Shown: positions 51,004 to 61,059, counted from the first letter of the stretch. The stretch: 64,000 nucleotides of DNA from Polaribacter sp. BM10 (GCF_002005425.1 NZ_CP019704.1:3058001-3122000), one strand, 5' to 3'. Numbers and translations: made by a program. The notes: a model not told the origin generated them from the sequence alone.

Positions 51004-51036
51004 ATAAAAAAACTCCGCATAAATTATGCGGAGTTT
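51004..51036 (-). terminator. Terminator of the plug-domain gene
   Basis: AAACTCCGCAT (51010-51020), loop AAATT, ATGCGGAGTTT (51026-51036). A-run upstream supplies the minus-strand U-tail. Confidence 0.88.
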
Positions 51037-51088
51037 ACTAGTTGTGATAAGAATATTTTTTTAAGACTCTATTGAACTTAAAAGTAAA

Positions 51089-51700
51089 TTACTTAGTTTT
51101 AATAACAATAACACCATTTGCTCCTCTAACTCCATAGCTAGATGAATCTGGTCCTTTAAGTATGGTGACTTTTTTTACTTCATTTGGATCTATAGCGGCA
51201 AATACACTTTCTGGGACTTCAATATTATTAAGTACGAATAACGGATCCATATTTCCAGAGAAACTATTATAACCTCTTATTCTTATAACATTATCAGCAG
51301 AAATACTAACTCCAGAAACTTTTCCTCTTAGATAGTCATATATAGAATTAAACTGTATTGAGTTTCCTGAGACTTCATTTGCAGCATTTTTTACTATTAC
51401 TTTTTCGTTACCACCTCTTATGTAAATGTTAATTTTCTCTTTTCCGTTGTATGCAATTTTAGTAATTCCAATTTCTGGATGAAATGCACTAATTGTTTTT
51501 GGTTTTTTATTTAATCGAGTTTTAAATATTCCATTAAAATTAGTGGTTTTATCTTGCTTTACATCATCTATTAAAATAATTGCACCAGAAATAGGTTTGT
51601 TTTTTTGGTTTTTAACTTTGATAGTGATTTTTTTTGATTGAGAATTAATACCAAAACTTAATAATAAAAAGCTTAGTAGAATAGAGAATTTTTTTTTCAT
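51089..51700 (-). CDS. Stand-alone carboxypeptidase-like plus TonB plug-domain protein
   Basis: 203 residues. Signal peptide (FSILLSFLLLSFGINSQ), a carboxypeptidase-like regulatory domain (about 24-95, KITIKVKNQKNKPISGAIILIDD), then a plug domain (about 105-203): IYDYLRGKVSGVSIS, IRIRGYNSFSGNMDPLFVLNNIEV, VKKVTILKGPDSSSYGVRGANGVIVIKTK. This is the SusC-type plug signature, but the protein ends at the plug with no beta-barrel and a clean terminator, so it is not simply truncated by a frameshift. Role unknown. Confidence 0.82.
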   Translation of the reverse strand: MKKKFSILLSFLLLSFGINSQSKKITIKVKNQKNKPISGAIILIDDVKQDKTTNFNGIFKTRLNKKPKTISAFHPEIGITKIAYNGKEKINIYIRGGNEKVIVKNAANEVSGNSIQFNSIYDYLRGKVSGVSISADNVIRIRGYNSFSGNMDPLFVLNNIEVPESVFAAIDPNEVKKVTILKGPDSSSYGVRGANGVIVIKTK

Positions 51701-51738
51701 GTAAATAATTTTGAGGTTGTTAAGGTAATAAAAAGATA

Positions 51739-54700
51739 TTACATATTTCTTCTATACTGTCCACCAACTTTAAACAGTGCTTCTGTAATTTGTCCTAAAG
51801 AACAAACTTTGGTCGCTTCCATTAGCTTATCAAATAAGTTTTCATTCTGAATTGCCGCTTCTTGCAAAATTTCAATTTGAGCAGCAACTTTTTCAGGATT
51901 CGCCTTATTTAATAATTCTTTAGTTTGTATTTGATGTTTTTTCTCTTCTTCTGTTGCTCTAATAACTTCTGCTGGTTGCACTGTTGGTGAACCTTTAGAA
52001 CTTAAAAACGTATTAACACCAATAATTGGGAATTCTCCGTTATGCTTTAGTGTTTCATAATACAAGCTTTCTTCTTGAATTTTAGAACGTTGGTACATTG
52101 TTTCCATAGCTCCTAAAACACCACCACGCTCTGTAATTCTATCAAACTCTAGTAAAACGGCTTCTTCAACAAGATCTGTTAATTCTTCAATAATAAAAGC
52201 ACCTTGAATAGGGTTTTCGTTTTTAGTTAAACCTAACTCTTTGTTGATGATTAACTGAATCGCCATTGCTCTTCTTACAGATTCTTCTGTAGGTGTTGTA
52301 ATTGCCTCATCATAAGCATTTGTATGTAAAGAATTACAGTTGTCGTTTATTGCATATAAAGCTTGTAACGTAGTTCTAATATCATTAAAGTCTATTTCTT
52401 GAGCGTGTAAAGATCTACCAGAAGTCTGAATATGATACTTTAACATTTGTGCTCTAGAATTTGCTCCGTATTTATTTTTCATGGCTTTTGCCCAAATTTT
52501 ACGAGCAACTCTACCAATTACAGAGTATTCAGGATCAATTCCGTTAGAGAAGAAAAAAGATAAGTTTGGTCCGAATTTGTTAATATCCATTCCTCTGCTT
52601 AAATAATATTCTACATAGGTAAATCCGTTAGATAAAGTTAACGCCAATTGGGTAATTGGGTTTGCGCCAGCTTCTGCAATATGATAACCAGAAATAGAAA
52701 CAGAATAAAAATTTCTTACTTGTTTTTCTATAAAGTATTCTTGTACATCACCCATTAAACGTAATGCGAATTCCGTAGAAAAAATACAAGTATTTTGTGC
52801 TTGATCTTCCTTTAAAATATCTGCTTGTACAGTTCCTCTAACTTGCGCTAAAGTGTCTTTTTTAATTTGTTGATAAACATCCGAAGGTAAAACCAAATCA
52901 CCAGTTAAACCTAATAACATTAGTCCCAAACCATTATTTCCTTCTGGTAAATTGCCTTGATAGGTTGGTCTTTCTAGTCCTTTATCATCATAAATTTCTT
53001 TGAATTTTGCTTCAACATCTGCTTCAAGATTATTATCTTTTATATATTTTTCGCAGTTCTGATCGATGGCAGCATTCATAAAGAAACCTAGCAGCATTGG
53101 TGCAGGACCATTAATTGTCATTGAAACTGATGTCATATTATGGCTTAAGTCGAAACCAGAATACAATTTTTTAGCATCATCTAAACAACAAATCGAAACT
53201 CCGGCATTACCTATTTTACCATAAATATCTGGTCTTTCACCAGGATCATTACCATATAAAGTGACAGAATCGAAAGCTGTAGACAAACGTTTGGCATCCA
53301 TTCCTAAACTTACATAATGAAAACGTCTGTTGGTTCTTTCTGGGCCACCTTCTCCAGCAAACATTCTTGTAGGATCTTCACCCGTTCTTTTAAACGGATA
53401 CAAACCTGCTGTAAACGGAAATTCTCCAGGAACATTTTCTTGTAAATTCCAACGTAATAAATCACCCCAAGCTTCATATTTAGGTAATGCCACTTTTGGT
53501 ATTTGTGTATGAGAAAGTGATTCTGAATGTGTTTCTATGTTGATTTCTTTATCACGTACTTTAAACGTATAAATTGGGTTTTTATATTTTTCTACTTTTT
53601 CTTGCCAATTTAAAATGATTTCCCAGTTATAAGGGTTTAAATTTAGTTTAACCTTTTCAAATTGAGCTACTAATAATTTTACAAAATCAGAATCATTATT
53701 GTTTAAATCACTAATTATTGTATCTAAATCGATACCAGCTTTTGTAATTGCTACGGATTTTTCTACAATAGATTCGATAGTTTTATGAATTCCGTATAAC
53801 TTTTGCGCAACCTTAACTTGGTCGTTAGCAGTTCTGTCGTAAGCTCTGTTATTCTCTGCAATTTCAGATAAATAGCGAACTCTTGCCGGCGGAATTACAA
53901 AGATTTTTTCTGACATCTCTTTTGTAATTTCCATTTTAGATTTTAAATCAGCATTTGTTTTTTCTACCAATTTATCCATAATACTTTTATACAAAGTATT
54001 CATTCCTGGGTCATTAAATTGAGAAGCAATTGTGCCATAAACAGGTAGGTCGTCTTGATGTATATGCCATAAATTATTATTACGCATATATTGTTTTTTT
54101 ACATCTCTAACAGCATCTAAAGCACCTCTTTTATCAAACTTGTTAATTGCAACTAAATCAGCAAAATCTAACATGTCTATTTTCTCTAATTGAGTAGCAG
54201 CACCAAATTCTGGCGTCATAACATATAAAGAAGTATCAGAATGTTCTATAATTTCTGTATCAGATTGCCCAATTCCAGAAGTTTCTAAAATAATTAAATC
54301 GAATTCAGAAGCTTTTAAAACCTCTACCGCCTCGTTTACATATTTAGATAAAGCTAAGTTAGATTGACGAGTTGCTAAAGAACGCATATAAACTCTAGAG
54401 TTATTAATTGCGTTCATTCGAATTCTGTCACCTAAAAGTGCTCCGCCTGTTTTTCTTTTAGATGGATCAACAGAAATTAAACCAATTGTTTTTTCTGGAA
54501 AATCAATTAAAAAACGTCTAACCAATTCATCTACTAAAGAAGATTTTCCTGCCCCACCGGTTCCTGTAATTCCTAAAACCGGAGTTTTAGAATTCTTATT
54601 TTTATTATGGATTTCATCTAAAGCATCCTTTGCTATTTCAGGAAAGTTTTCTGCAGATGAAATTACTCTTGCAATATGTCCGATTTCTTTTTCGGCTAAT

Positions 54701-55170
54701 TTAGATACATCAACATCAAGTTTATCTCCAATCGCAAAATCAGATTGTTGTACCAAGTCATTTATCATTCCTTGCAAACCTAATTCTCTACCATCATCCG
54801 GAGAATATATTCTTGTAATACCGTAATCCATTAATTCCTTTATCTCTTCCGGAAGAATTACTCCGCCACCGCCACCAAAAATTTTGATGTGTCCAGCGCC
54901 TTTTTCTTTTAATAAATCGTACATGTATTTAAAATACTCGTTGTGACCACCTTGGTAAGAAGTAATTGCAATGGCATTTACGTCTTCTTGTATTGCGCAG
55001 TTTACAACTTCTTCTACAGATCTATCATGGCCTAAATGAATAACTTCTACGCCGGTAGATTGTATAATTCTTCGCATGATGTTAATAGCAGCATCGTGAC
55101 CATCAAAAAGAGCGGCGGCTGTTACTATTCTAACTTTATATGTAGGTTTATATGGTGTAATTTGTTCCAT
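51739..55170 (-). CDS. icmF: Fused acyl-CoA mutase (IcmF-type)
   Basis: 1143 residues in one chain: B12-binding domain (about 10-145, with [10 protein letters not shown]25 as candidate cobalt ligand), MeaI-type G-protein chaperone (about 190-420, Walker [33 protein letters not shown]) and mutase TIM-barrel (about 560-1143, with [19 protein letters not shown], a segment typical of IcmF in place of the methylmalonyl-CoA mutase TIRPYAG). This domain order is that of isobutyryl-CoA mutase fused, which rearranges isobutyryl-CoA and n-butyryl-CoA and can act on isovaleryl/pivalyl-CoA. A methylmalonyl-CoA role is less likely. Needs adenosylcobalamin. Monocistronic. Confidence 0.9.
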   Translation of the reverse strand: MEQITPYKPTYKVRIVTAAALFDGHDAAINIMRRIIQSTGVEVIHLGHDRSVEEVVNCAIQEDVNAIAITSYQGGHNEYFKYMYDLLKEKGAGHIKIFGGGGGVILPEEIKELMDYGITRIYSPDDGRELGLQGMINDLVQQSDFAIGDKLDVDVSKLAEKEIGHIARVISSAENFPEIAKDALDEIHNKNKNSKTPVLGITGTGGAGKSSLVDELVRRFLIDFPEKTIGLISVDPSKRKTGGALLGDRIRMNAINNSRVYMRSLATRQSNLALSKYVNEAVEVLKASEFDLIILETSGIGQSDTEIIEHSDTSLYVMTPEFGAATQLEKIDMLDFADLVAINKFDKRGALDAVRDVKKQYMRNNNLWHIHQDDLPVYGTIASQFNDPGMNTLYKSIMDKLVEKTNADLKSKMEITKEMSEKIFVIPPARVRYLSEIAENNRAYDRTANDQVKVAQKLYGIHKTIESIVEKSVAITKAGIDLDTIISDLNNNDSDFVKLLVAQFEKVKLNLNPYNWEIILNWQEKVEKYKNPIYTFKVRDKEINIETHSESLSHTQIPKVALPKYEAWGDLLRWNLQENVPGEFPFTAGLYPFKRTGEDPTRMFAGEGGPERTNRRFHYVSLGMDAKRLSTAFDSVTLYGNDPGERPDIYGKIGNAGVSICCLDDAKKLYSGFDLSHNMTSVSMTINGPAPMLLGFFMNAAIDQNCEKYIKDNNLEADVEAKFKEIYDDKGLERPTYQGNLPEGNNGLGLMLLGLTGDLVLPSDVYQQIKKDTLAQVRGTVQADILKEDQAQNTCIFSTEFALRLMGDVQEYFIEKQVRNFYSVSISGYHIAEAGANPITQLALTLSNGFTYVEYYLSRGMDINKFGPNLSFFFSNGIDPEYSVIGRVARKIWAKAMKNKYGANSRAQMLKYHIQTSGRSLHAQEIDFNDIRTTLQALYAINDNCNSLHTNAYDEAITTPTEESVRRAMAIQLIINKELGLTKNENPIQGAFIIEELTDLVEEAVLLEFDRITERGGVLGAMETMYQRSKIQEESLYYETLKHNGEFPIIGVNTFLSSKGSPTVQPAEVIRATEEEKKHQIQTKELLNKANPEKVAAQIEILQEAAIQNENLFDKLMEATKVCSLGQITEALFKVGGQYRRNM

Positions 55171-55348
55171 TCGTAATAAATGTTATAATTTGAAGTTGCA
55201 ATTTACGAAAATCTTAAAAAATTCTACAATTCTTTATGGTTTTATAAATTAAAAATATCTTGTTAAGGTGATGTTGTTTAATTTCTTTAAATATGGCATA
55301 ATAATTGGTGTATTTTTAAAGCAAAATTTAACTGTTAAAACAATCATT

Positions 55349-55891
55349 ATGAGATATATTAAAATTACGTTATTATTATTTGTTATTGTTTTTTCGTCGT
55401 GTAATTCTGTAAAAGTAGTTACAGATTATGATACAAAAGTAGACTTTAATAAGTACAAAACCTTTGCTTTTTATAAAACAGGTATAGATAAAGCAGCTAT
55501 TTCAGATTTAGATAAAAAAAGAATTTTAAATGCCATTGAAAGTGAGTTATTGCTTTTAGGGTTGACAAAGTCTACAAACCCAGATATGTTAGTGAGTATT
55601 TTTACAAAATCTAGAGAAAAAGTAAATGTAAACCAAAATAATAATTTAGGTTATGGTTTTGGTTGGGGATGGAATCCTTGGATGTGGAATGGCAACAATA
55701 ATATTAATGTGTCGCAGTATACAGAAGGTACTTTATTTATTGATTTTATAGATAAAAATAAAAAAGAGTTGGTTTGGCAAGGTGTTGGTACGGGTGCCTT
55801 AAAAGTTCAGAACAGAGAAAAAAAGGAAGAAAGAATAAAAGAGTTTGTAAAAGAAATTGTGTCTAAATTTCCTCCAGAAAAAAAAGAATAA
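55349..55891 (+). CDS. DUF4136 lipoprotein
   Basis: 180 residues from ATG 55349 (MRYIKITLLLFVIVFSSC, lipobox C18). The frame is open from 55268 but the upstream residues are unlike a signal. DUF4136 pattern: KVVTDYDTKVDFNKYKTFAF, AIESELLLLGLTKSTNPDMLVSIF, and TLFIDFIDKNKKELVWQGVGTG. A Gly/Trp/Asn-rich central stretch (YGFGWGWNPWMWNG) is variable. Envelope lipoprotein of unknown function. Monocistronic. Confidence 0.88.
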   Translation: MRYIKITLLLFVIVFSSCNSVKVVTDYDTKVDFNKYKTFAFYKTGIDKAAISDLDKKRILNAIESELLLLGLTKSTNPDMLVSIFTKSREKVNVNQNNNLGYGFGWGWNPWMWNGNNNINVSQYTEGTLFIDFIDKNKKELVWQGVGTGALKVQNREKKEERIKEFVKEIVSKFPPEKKE

Positions 55892-55901
55892 TATTTAATT
55901 G

Positions 55902-55928
55902 AAAAGCGTTCGTAAGAGCGCTTTTTTT
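55902..55928 (+). terminator. Terminator of the DUF4136 gene
   Basis: AAAAGCG (55902-55908) pairs with CGCTTTT (55919-55925), followed by Ts. Confidence 0.8.
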
Positions 55929-55954
55929 ATGTTTTAAATTGATACTTTTGCAGT

Positions 55955-56119
55955 ATGTATAATAAAAGAATTCCTTTAGAAGAAGGCGATTACTATATAA
56001 ACGAGCAGGGTTATAAGGTTTTTACAGAAAAGTTTCATCTTAGAAGAGGTTACTGTTGTAAAAGTGGTTGTAAACATTGTCCTTATGGTTATGATAAAAA
56101 AACAGATTCTTTTAAATAA
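55955..56119 (+). CDS. DUF5522 small Cys-containing protein
   Basis: 54 residues: begins MYNKRIPLEEGDYYINEQGY and has the hallmark FHLRRGYCCKSGCKHCPYGY with four cysteines in CC-x3-C-x2-C spacing, suggesting a bound metal. This matches the DUF5522 family of short proteins. A TACTTTTG -7 element ends 4 bp before the ATG (55943-55950), so the mRNA may be leaderless. Easily missed because of its length. Confidence 0.85.
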   Translation: MYNKRIPLEEGDYYINEQGYKVFTEKFHLRRGYCCKSGCKHCPYGYDKKTDSFK

Positions 56120-56176
56120 ATAGTGACTTTCAAATTTTAAAAGTATCTTAATAATATAAAGTGTAAAAAATAAATA

Positions 56177-56881
56177 ATGATAAAAAGAATATTAGTTTTA
56201 GTTGTAGCGCTTCAATTTGTAGGTTGTGCAGAATTGCAAAATGTAGTAAAGAATTTACCTAGTGGAGGTGGCTTAACCCAAGATCAAATTGGTAATGGTT
56301 TAAGACAAGCTTTAGATAACGGTATCAAGAATCAAGTTACCAAGTTAACCTCTAAAGATGGCTTTTATAGAAACGAATTAGTTAAAATAATTTTACCAGA
56401 AGAACTTCAGGCTGTAGATAAAGGTTTAAGAAGTTTAGGGTTAGGTAATTTAGCTGATGAAGGTATTAAGGTTTTAAATAGAGCGGCAGAGGATGCTGTT
56501 AAAACTGCCACACCAATTTTTGTAAATGCGGTAAAAGAAATAACTTTTAATGATGCAAAAAACATCCTTTTAGGAGATAAAAACGCCGCAACTAATTATT
56601 TGCAAACAAAGACAGAGCAAAATTTATATGCAAGTTTTACACCTGTAATAAATAAATCTTTTTCTAAAGTTGGTGCAGACAAGGTTTGGAATAATTTAAT
56701 ATCTAAATACAATAATATTCCTTTTGTTAAAAAAGTAAATCCAGATTTAACGAATTATGTAACTACAGAAGCTTTAAAAGGAGTATTTACTATGATAGAG
56801 GTTGAAGAAAAAGGAATTAGAGAAAAAGTTGGATTAAGAAATACAGCACTACTAAAGCAAGTTTTTGCTTTGCAAGATTAA
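56177..56881 (+). CDS. DUF4197 lipoprotein
   Basis: 234 residues. Lipobox FVGC (C17). The DUF4197 domain covers most of the mature protein: LTQDQIGNGLRQALDNGIKNQVTKL, ILPEELQAVDKGLRSLGLG, LNRAAEDAVKTATPIFVNAVKEITFNDAKNILLGDKNAAT and a C-terminal YVTTEALKGVFTMIEVEEKGIR. Function unknown; predicted helical periplasmic protein anchored in the outer membrane. A large hairpin follows. Confidence 0.88.
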   Translation: MIKRILVLVVALQFVGCAELQNVVKNLPSGGGLTQDQIGNGLRQALDNGIKNQVTKLTSKDGFYRNELVKIILPEELQAVDKGLRSLGLGNLADEGIKVLNRAAEDAVKTATPIFVNAVKEITFNDAKNILLGDKNAATNYLQTKTEQNLYASFTPVINKSFSKVGADKVWNNLISKYNNIPFVKKVNPDLTNYVTTEALKGVFTMIEVEEKGIREKVGLRNTALLKQVFALQD

Positions 56882-56897
56882 TAAAATACTGATTTTT

Positions 56898-56945
56898 AAC
56901 AATTTGTCTTTAAATATTTTATTATATTTAAAGACAAATTGTTTT
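56898..56945 (+). terminator. Long hairpin after the DUF4197 gene
   Basis: An 18-bp perfect stem: left arm 56898-56915 (AACAATTTGTCTTTAAAT), right arm 56926-56943, followed by only two more Ts. It lies 5 bp before the start of the next small gene, so it may also block or modulate that gene's translation. Confidence 0.65.
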
Positions 56946-56949
56946 AATT

Positions 56950-57126
56950 ATGTCACGTATACATCAACTACAAACCTACAGTAAGCATTTAGAAGATAGT
57001 TATTTTAAATTGTTAGAAAAATCTAACAGCTATCGTTTTATAGATGAAACAATAAGCGATTTTGCTGCATATAAAGCCATGAGAGTTTTAGAAAAATTAA
57101 ACAAACTTAATTACTTAAAGCATTAA
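56950..57126 (+). CDS. 58-residue helical protein of unknown function
   Basis: ATG 56950 to TAA 57126. Starts MSRIHQLQTYSKHLEDSYFK and continues LLEKSNSYRFIDETISDFAA, then YKAMRVLEKLNKLNYLKH. All-helical and charged, without membrane segments. The pattern 'KLLE-S...ISDF-AYKAMRVLEKL' is reminiscent of the short Lacal_2735-like proteins of flavobacteria, but this is weak. Its last 20 bp overlap the convergent BtuF-like gene. The strong 18-bp hairpin just upstream could fold away its initiation region. Confidence 0.55.
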   Translation: MSRIHQLQTYSKHLEDSYFKLLEKSNSYRFIDETISDFAAYKAMRVLEKLNKLNYLKH

Positions 57127-57871
57127 ATGATTCTATATCGGTTCTTAATTTTTTAAAATAATCAAACGCTTTTATAAGTCTGGTTCCGTACCAAGAAAAA
57201 TATTCACCATCAACCAAATATACTTTCGAGTTAGAAATAAAATCATTTATATTTTTTTCCTGAAAAGGAAAAGGTTCTGATGATAAAAAGATACAATCTA
57301 TGTTTCGGGTTTTTAAATCATCAATGTTTATCTCAGGATATCGACTTAAATTTTTATAAATATTGTTAAAATTATTTATTTCTAATAAGTGATTAATGAA
57401 TGTGTTATTAGCAGCAATCATCCATGGGTTTTTCCATATAAAATAAACAACATTCAATGTAGGTTTATTTTTAATAAACTGATTAAAATCTTTCAATTTT
57501 AATTGAATTTCTGAAACTATTTCAGAAGCTTTGTCTTCACAAAAAAGAATTTTTCCGTAATAATCAATTAAATTAAGTACGTCTTTAATAGTAAACAAAT
57601 CAGAAACATAAGTTTTAGTAATTTTGCTGCATTTTGTTACGATTTCTTTTGTGTTCTCTTCTTTATTACAAAGAATAATTGTTGGGTTTAGGGCTTCAAT
57701 TTTATCTATCTTGATATTTTTTGTGCCACCAACCACTGTTTTTTCTTTTAAAAGATTTTTAGGATGTACACAAAACTTTGTAATACCAACAATTTGAGTT
57801 TCTAAACCTAAATCGACAAGTAGTTCGGTTATGCTAGGTACTAATGATATGATTCTTAAATCGTCTTTCAA
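57107..57871 (-). CDS. BtuF-like helical-backbone metal receptor without signal peptide
   Basis: 254 residues. Resembles type III periplasmic binding proteins for cobalamin/iron chelates: RIISLVPSITELLVDLGLETQIVGIT (the BtuF start), VVGGTKNIKIDKIEALNPTIILC, and a backbone helix. It begins MKDDLRIISL with no signal peptide or lipobox, so as written it would stay in the cytoplasm. Such proteins are widespread in Bacteroidota and annotated as cobalamin-binding. Three bp downstream of pyrF on the same strand, so probably one transcript. Confidence 0.78.
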   Translation of the reverse strand: MKDDLRIISLVPSITELLVDLGLETQIVGITKFCVHPKNLLKEKTVVGGTKNIKIDKIEALNPTIILCNKEENTKEIVTKCSKITKTYVSDLFTIKDVLNLIDYYGKILFCEDKASEIVSEIQLKLKDFNQFIKNKPTLNVVYFIWKNPWMIAANNTFINHLLEINNFNNIYKNLSRYPEINIDDLKTRNIDCIFLSSEPFPFQEKNINDFISNSKVYLVDGEYFSWYGTRLIKAFDYFKKLRTDIESFNALSN

Positions 57872-57874
57872 TAC

Positions 57875-58684
57875 TTATATTAAAGTAGCCATTTTAACCT
57901 GAAGTTCTTCAGCTTTTTTAGCAGCTTCATTGGCAAAGTTTACATCTTTAGAAGCATATATAATTCCTCTAGAAGAATTTATTAAAAGTCCGATGTTTTC
58001 TGATAAACCATACTTACACACATCCTCTAAATTACCGCCTTGTGCACCAACACCTGGCACAAGTAAAAAAGAATTTGGTACTATTTTTCTAATTTCTTTA
58101 AAATATTCTGCTTTTGTTGCCCCAACAACATACATTAGATTTTGAGAGTTTTGCCAGTTTTTAGAAGTTTCTAATACGTGTTTATAGACTTCTAAATCAT
58201 CAATTTTTTTTGTTTGAAAATCAAAAGCACCTTCATTAGAAGTTAATGCTAACATAATGGTGTGTTTGTTTTCAAAAGCTAAAAAAGGTTCTACAGAATC
58301 TTTACCCATATATGGCGCAACAGTTACAGAGTCAAATGCTAAATCTTCAAAAAAAGCTTTTGCGTACATTGTAGAGGTGTTTCCAATATCACCACGTTTT
58401 GCATCTGCAATTGTATAAATTTCTGGATAATTTTTATTTAAGTAGCTAATTGTTTTTTCTAAAGATTTCCATCCTTTTAAACCATAAGCTTCATAAAAAG
58501 CGGTATTTGGTTTATAGGCAACACATAAATGGTGAGTAGCGTCAATTATTGCTTTATTAAATTCGAAAATAGGATCTTCTTCTTTAAGCAAATGTTCCGG
58601 AATTTTGTTTAAATCTACATCTAATCCGATGCATAAAAACGATTTTTTCTTTCTAATTTGAGCTACTAATTCTTGTGTTGTCAT
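57875..58684 (-). CDS. pyrF: Orotidine-5'-phosphate decarboxylase (type 2)
   Basis: 269 residues from ATG 58684 ([24 protein letters not shown]). Last step of UMP synthesis. Type-2 PyrF features: [32 protein letters not shown] and the catalytic [18 protein letters not shown] (K and D pair), [10 protein letters not shown] near the C-terminus. A longer start at 58705 is ruled out by the TATTTTTG -7 element at 58710 to 58703. Cotranscribed with the BtuF-like gene. Confidence 0.94.
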   Translation of the reverse strand: MTTQELVAQIRKKKSFLCIGLDVDLNKIPEHLLKEEDPIFEFNKAIIDATHHLCVAYKPNTAFYEAYGLKGWKSLEKTISYLNKNYPEIYTIADAKRGDIGNTSTMYAKAFFEDLAFDSVTVAPYMGKDSVEPFLAFENKHTIMLALTSNEGAFDFQTKKIDDLEVYKHVLETSKNWQNSQNLMYVVGATKAEYFKEIRKIVPNSFLLVPGVGAQGGNLEDVCKYGLSENIGLLINSSRGIIYASKDVNFANEAAKKAEELQVKMATLI

Positions 58685-58702
58685 AATTTTAATAAAGTTG
58701 CA

Positions 58703-58710
58703 CAAAAATA
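58703..58710 (-). promoter_or_regulatory. pyrF -7 element
   Basis: TATTTTTG on the minus strand (58710 to 58703), 19 bp upstream of the pyrF start codon; fixes the start of the gene. Confidence 0.65.
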
Positions 58711-58781
58711 CTTAATTTCACTTTAATTTGTAAGATTTAATAAGTAAAGAAGACCATAAAATAAATTATTATGTATCTCTA

Positions 58782-59276
58782 ATGAAAAAAACCTTATTAA
58801 TTTTAGTAGTAATCATTTCTAGTTGTAATTTAGAAAAGCCAACCGAATTTTCAAATTTAGCTTTAGAAGAAGTTGTTTTTGATTTAAATGGATCTCAAAA
58901 AACTTTTAAAAGTGTTTTAAATCAATATAAAGGTAAGAAAATTGTAATAGATGTTTGGGCCTCTTGGTGTTCAGACTGTTTAAAGGGTTTGCCAAGTGTT
59001 AAAAATCTTCAAAAAGAATATCCAGATGTAATTTTTTTGTTTTTATCTGTGGATAAAAGTCAAACGGCATGGAAAAATGGAATTAGAAGATTTCAAATTA
59101 ATGGAGAACATTATAATTTACCTAAAGGAATGAAGAACGGCGACTTGGTTGATTTTATAAACCTTAGTTGGATTCCTAGGTATTTAGTTGTTGATGAAAA
59201 AGGAGGAATCTTACTGTTTAATGCAACAAGGGCTTCAGATAGTGCTATTGTAGATGCTCTAAATAAAACTATATAA
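58782..59276 (+). CDS. TlpA-like thioredoxin-fold lipoprotein
   Basis: 164 residues. Lipobox ISSC (C15). Thioredoxin fold with the redox-active WCSDC (C63, C66) in IVIDVWASWCSDCLKGLPS, and the cis-proline region LSWIPRYLVVDEKG. It belongs to the TlpA/ResA-type periplasmic thiol reductases and probably keeps cysteines reduced in envelope proteins such as cytochrome c apoproteins; the partner is not visible. Monocistronic. Confidence 0.85.
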   Translation: MKKTLLILVVIISSCNLEKPTEFSNLALEEVVFDLNGSQKTFKSVLNQYKGKKIVIDVWASWCSDCLKGLPSVKNLQKEYPDVIFLFLSVDKSQTAWKNGIRRFQINGEHYNLPKGMKNGDLVDFINLSWIPRYLVVDEKGGILLFNATRASDSAIVDALNKTI

Positions 59277-59389
59277 ATCGTTTTAGTAACTAATTTCGAT
59301 TGTAACTAATAATTTAAGTTCCATTTCTTAAATTTACATCAGAAATTAAAAATAAAAATATAGCTGTTAAAGCTTTTAAAATAATAATT

Positions 59390-60148
59390 ATGAGAACAAA
59401 GATTGTTGCAGGAAATTGGAAGTTGAATAACAATAAAGAAGAAAGTAAAAGTTTAATAAAATCATTAAAAAAAGCGATTAAAAATTTACCGTTAGAAAAT
59501 ACACGTGTAATAGTAGCGCCTACTTTTGTAAACTTATCATCTTCTGTTAAAGCGGCAAAAAAATCTGTGATAGAAGTAGTTGCTCAAAACATGCATCAGG
59601 CTAAAAATGGAGCCTTTACAGGTGAGGTTTCTGCAGATATGTTAAAAGCTATCGGAGTAGAAACTGTAATTTTAGGTCATTCTGAAAGAAGAACTTATTT
59701 TAACGAAACTGATGCTGCATTGGCAGAAAAAGTAGATGCGGTTTTAGAAAATGGTATGGAAACAATTTTTTGCTTTGGCGAATTGTTAGAAGATAGAAAG
59801 TCAGATAATCATTTTAAAGTAGTAGAAAGTCAGCTTTCTAACGCTTTATTTCATTTAGAAGCAAAAGATTGGGGTAGCATAATTTTAGCTTACGAACCAG
59901 TTTGGGCAATAGGTACAGGTGAAACTGCAAGCCCAGATCAAGCACAAGAAATGCACGCTTTTATTAGAAGTATTATAGAGAAAAAGTATACTAAAGAAGT
60001 AGCAGATAGTGTTTCTATTTTATACGGTGGAAGTGTGAAACCTGCAAATGCAGAAGAAATTTTCTCTAAACCAGATGTAGACGGAGGATTAATAGGAGGA
60101 GCAGCTTTAAAAGTAGAAGATTTTATAGGAATTATTAATGCTATCTAA
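59390..60148 (+). CDS. tpiA: Triosephosphate isomerase
   Basis: 252 residues. Interconverts glyceraldehyde-3-phosphate and dihydroxyacetone phosphate. Intact catalytic motifs: VAGNWKLNN (N, K), ILGHSERRTYF (H), AYEPVWAIGTGETASP (E), and phosphate-gripping YGGSVKPANAEE and DGGLIGGAALK. Full family length. Leads into a clear terminator. Confidence 0.97.
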   Translation: MRTKIVAGNWKLNNNKEESKSLIKSLKKAIKNLPLENTRVIVAPTFVNLSSSVKAAKKSVIEVVAQNMHQAKNGAFTGEVSADMLKAIGVETVILGHSERRTYFNETDAALAEKVDAVLENGMETIFCFGELLEDRKSDNHFKVVESQLSNALFHLEAKDWGSIILAYEPVWAIGTGETASPDQAQEMHAFIRSIIEKKYTKEVADSVSILYGGSVKPANAEEIFSKPDVDGGLIGGAALKVEDFIGIINAI

Positions 60149-60180
60149 TTAGGTAACTTTAAAAGAAAACCAATAAATTT

Positions 60181-60213
60181 GCATCGAGATATTTTCTCGA
60201 TGCATTTTTTTTT
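60181..60213 (+). terminator. tpiA terminator
   Basis: GCATCGAGA (60181-60189), short loop, TCTCGATGC (60195-60203), then about eight Ts. Confidence 0.92.
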
Positions 60214-60225
60214 GATATAATAATT

Positions 60226-61059
60226 ATGGATAACATATATATAGAGTACAATTTTACTGTTTCACCAAAAGAACCAGCAACAGAAATTTTAATAGCAGAG
60301 TTAGGAAACGTTGGTTTTGAAAGTTTTGTAGAAAATGAAAACGGAGTAACAGCTTACATTCAGAAAAGCGAATGGAATTTAGAAATTTTAGAATCTATTT
60401 TTGTTTTAAATTCTGATGAGTTTTCTATAGAGTATTCAAAAAATGAAGTAGAACAAACTAACTGGAATGCAGAATGGGAAAAAAACTTTACACCAATTCA
60501 AGTAGATGATTTAGTTAGTATTCGTGCACCTTTTCATGAAAATCCTAATTTAAAATATGATATTGTTATAGAGCCAAAAATGAGTTTTGGTACAGGTCAT
60601 CATGAAACTACACATATGATGGTGCAACATTTAATAAATTTAGATTTAGAAGGTAAATCTGTTCTAGATATGGGATGCGGCACAGGTATTTTAGCAATTT
60701 TTGCAGAAATGAAAGGTGCTTCGAAGTTAGAAGCTATAGATATCGATAACTGGTGTTATGAAAATTCATTAGAAAATGTAGCTAGAAATAATTGTAAGAA
60801 TATTGCTGTTTTTGAGGGAGATTCATCATTATTAATTAATAAAAAATTCGATGTAATTATTGCAAACATTAATAGGAATATTTTATTAATGGATATGAAA
60901 ATCTATACAGAATGTTTAAATGAAAACGGTGTTTTGTTATTAAGCGGGTTCTATGAAGATGATATTCCTGTTATAGATGCAGAAGTTTCTAAATACAATT
61001 TAAAGCTAGAGACTTTTATTAAGAGAAACGATTGGGTGGCGTTAAAGTACAATAAATAA
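60226..61059 (+). CDS. prmA: Ribosomal protein L11 methyltransferase
   Basis: 277 residues. Methylates lysines and the N-terminus of L11. N-terminal substrate-binding domain (about 1-60, IAELGNVGFESFVEN), then the methyltransferase with MSFGTGHHETTHMM, motif I SVLDMGCGTGILAIFAEMKGA and the VIIANINRNILL block. Operon prmA-clpS-hypothetical, with 20 and 5 bp gaps. Confidence 0.93.
   Translation: MDNIYIEYNFTVSPKEPATEILIAELGNVGFESFVENENGVTAYIQKSEWNLEILESIFVLNSDEFSIEYSKNEVEQTNWNAEWEKNFTPIQVDDLVSIRAPFHENPNLKYDIVIEPKMSFGTGHHETTHMMVQHLINLDLEGKSVLDMGCGTGILAIFAEMKGASKLEAIDIDNWCYENSLENVARNNCKNIAVFEGDSSLLINKKFDVIIANINRNILLMDMKIYTECLNENGVLLLSGFYEDDIPVIDAEVSKYNLKLETFIKRNDWVALKYNK

Noticed and set aside
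51089..51700. Plug-domain gene as a frameshifted TonB receptor
   Set aside because: A strong terminator follows at 51004-51036 and the downstream sequence has no barrel-encoding frame.
55171..55267. Cobalamin riboswitch upstream of the mutase gene
   Set aside because: The ~100-bp leader is too short and A/T-rich; no B12-box or conserved helix set was found.
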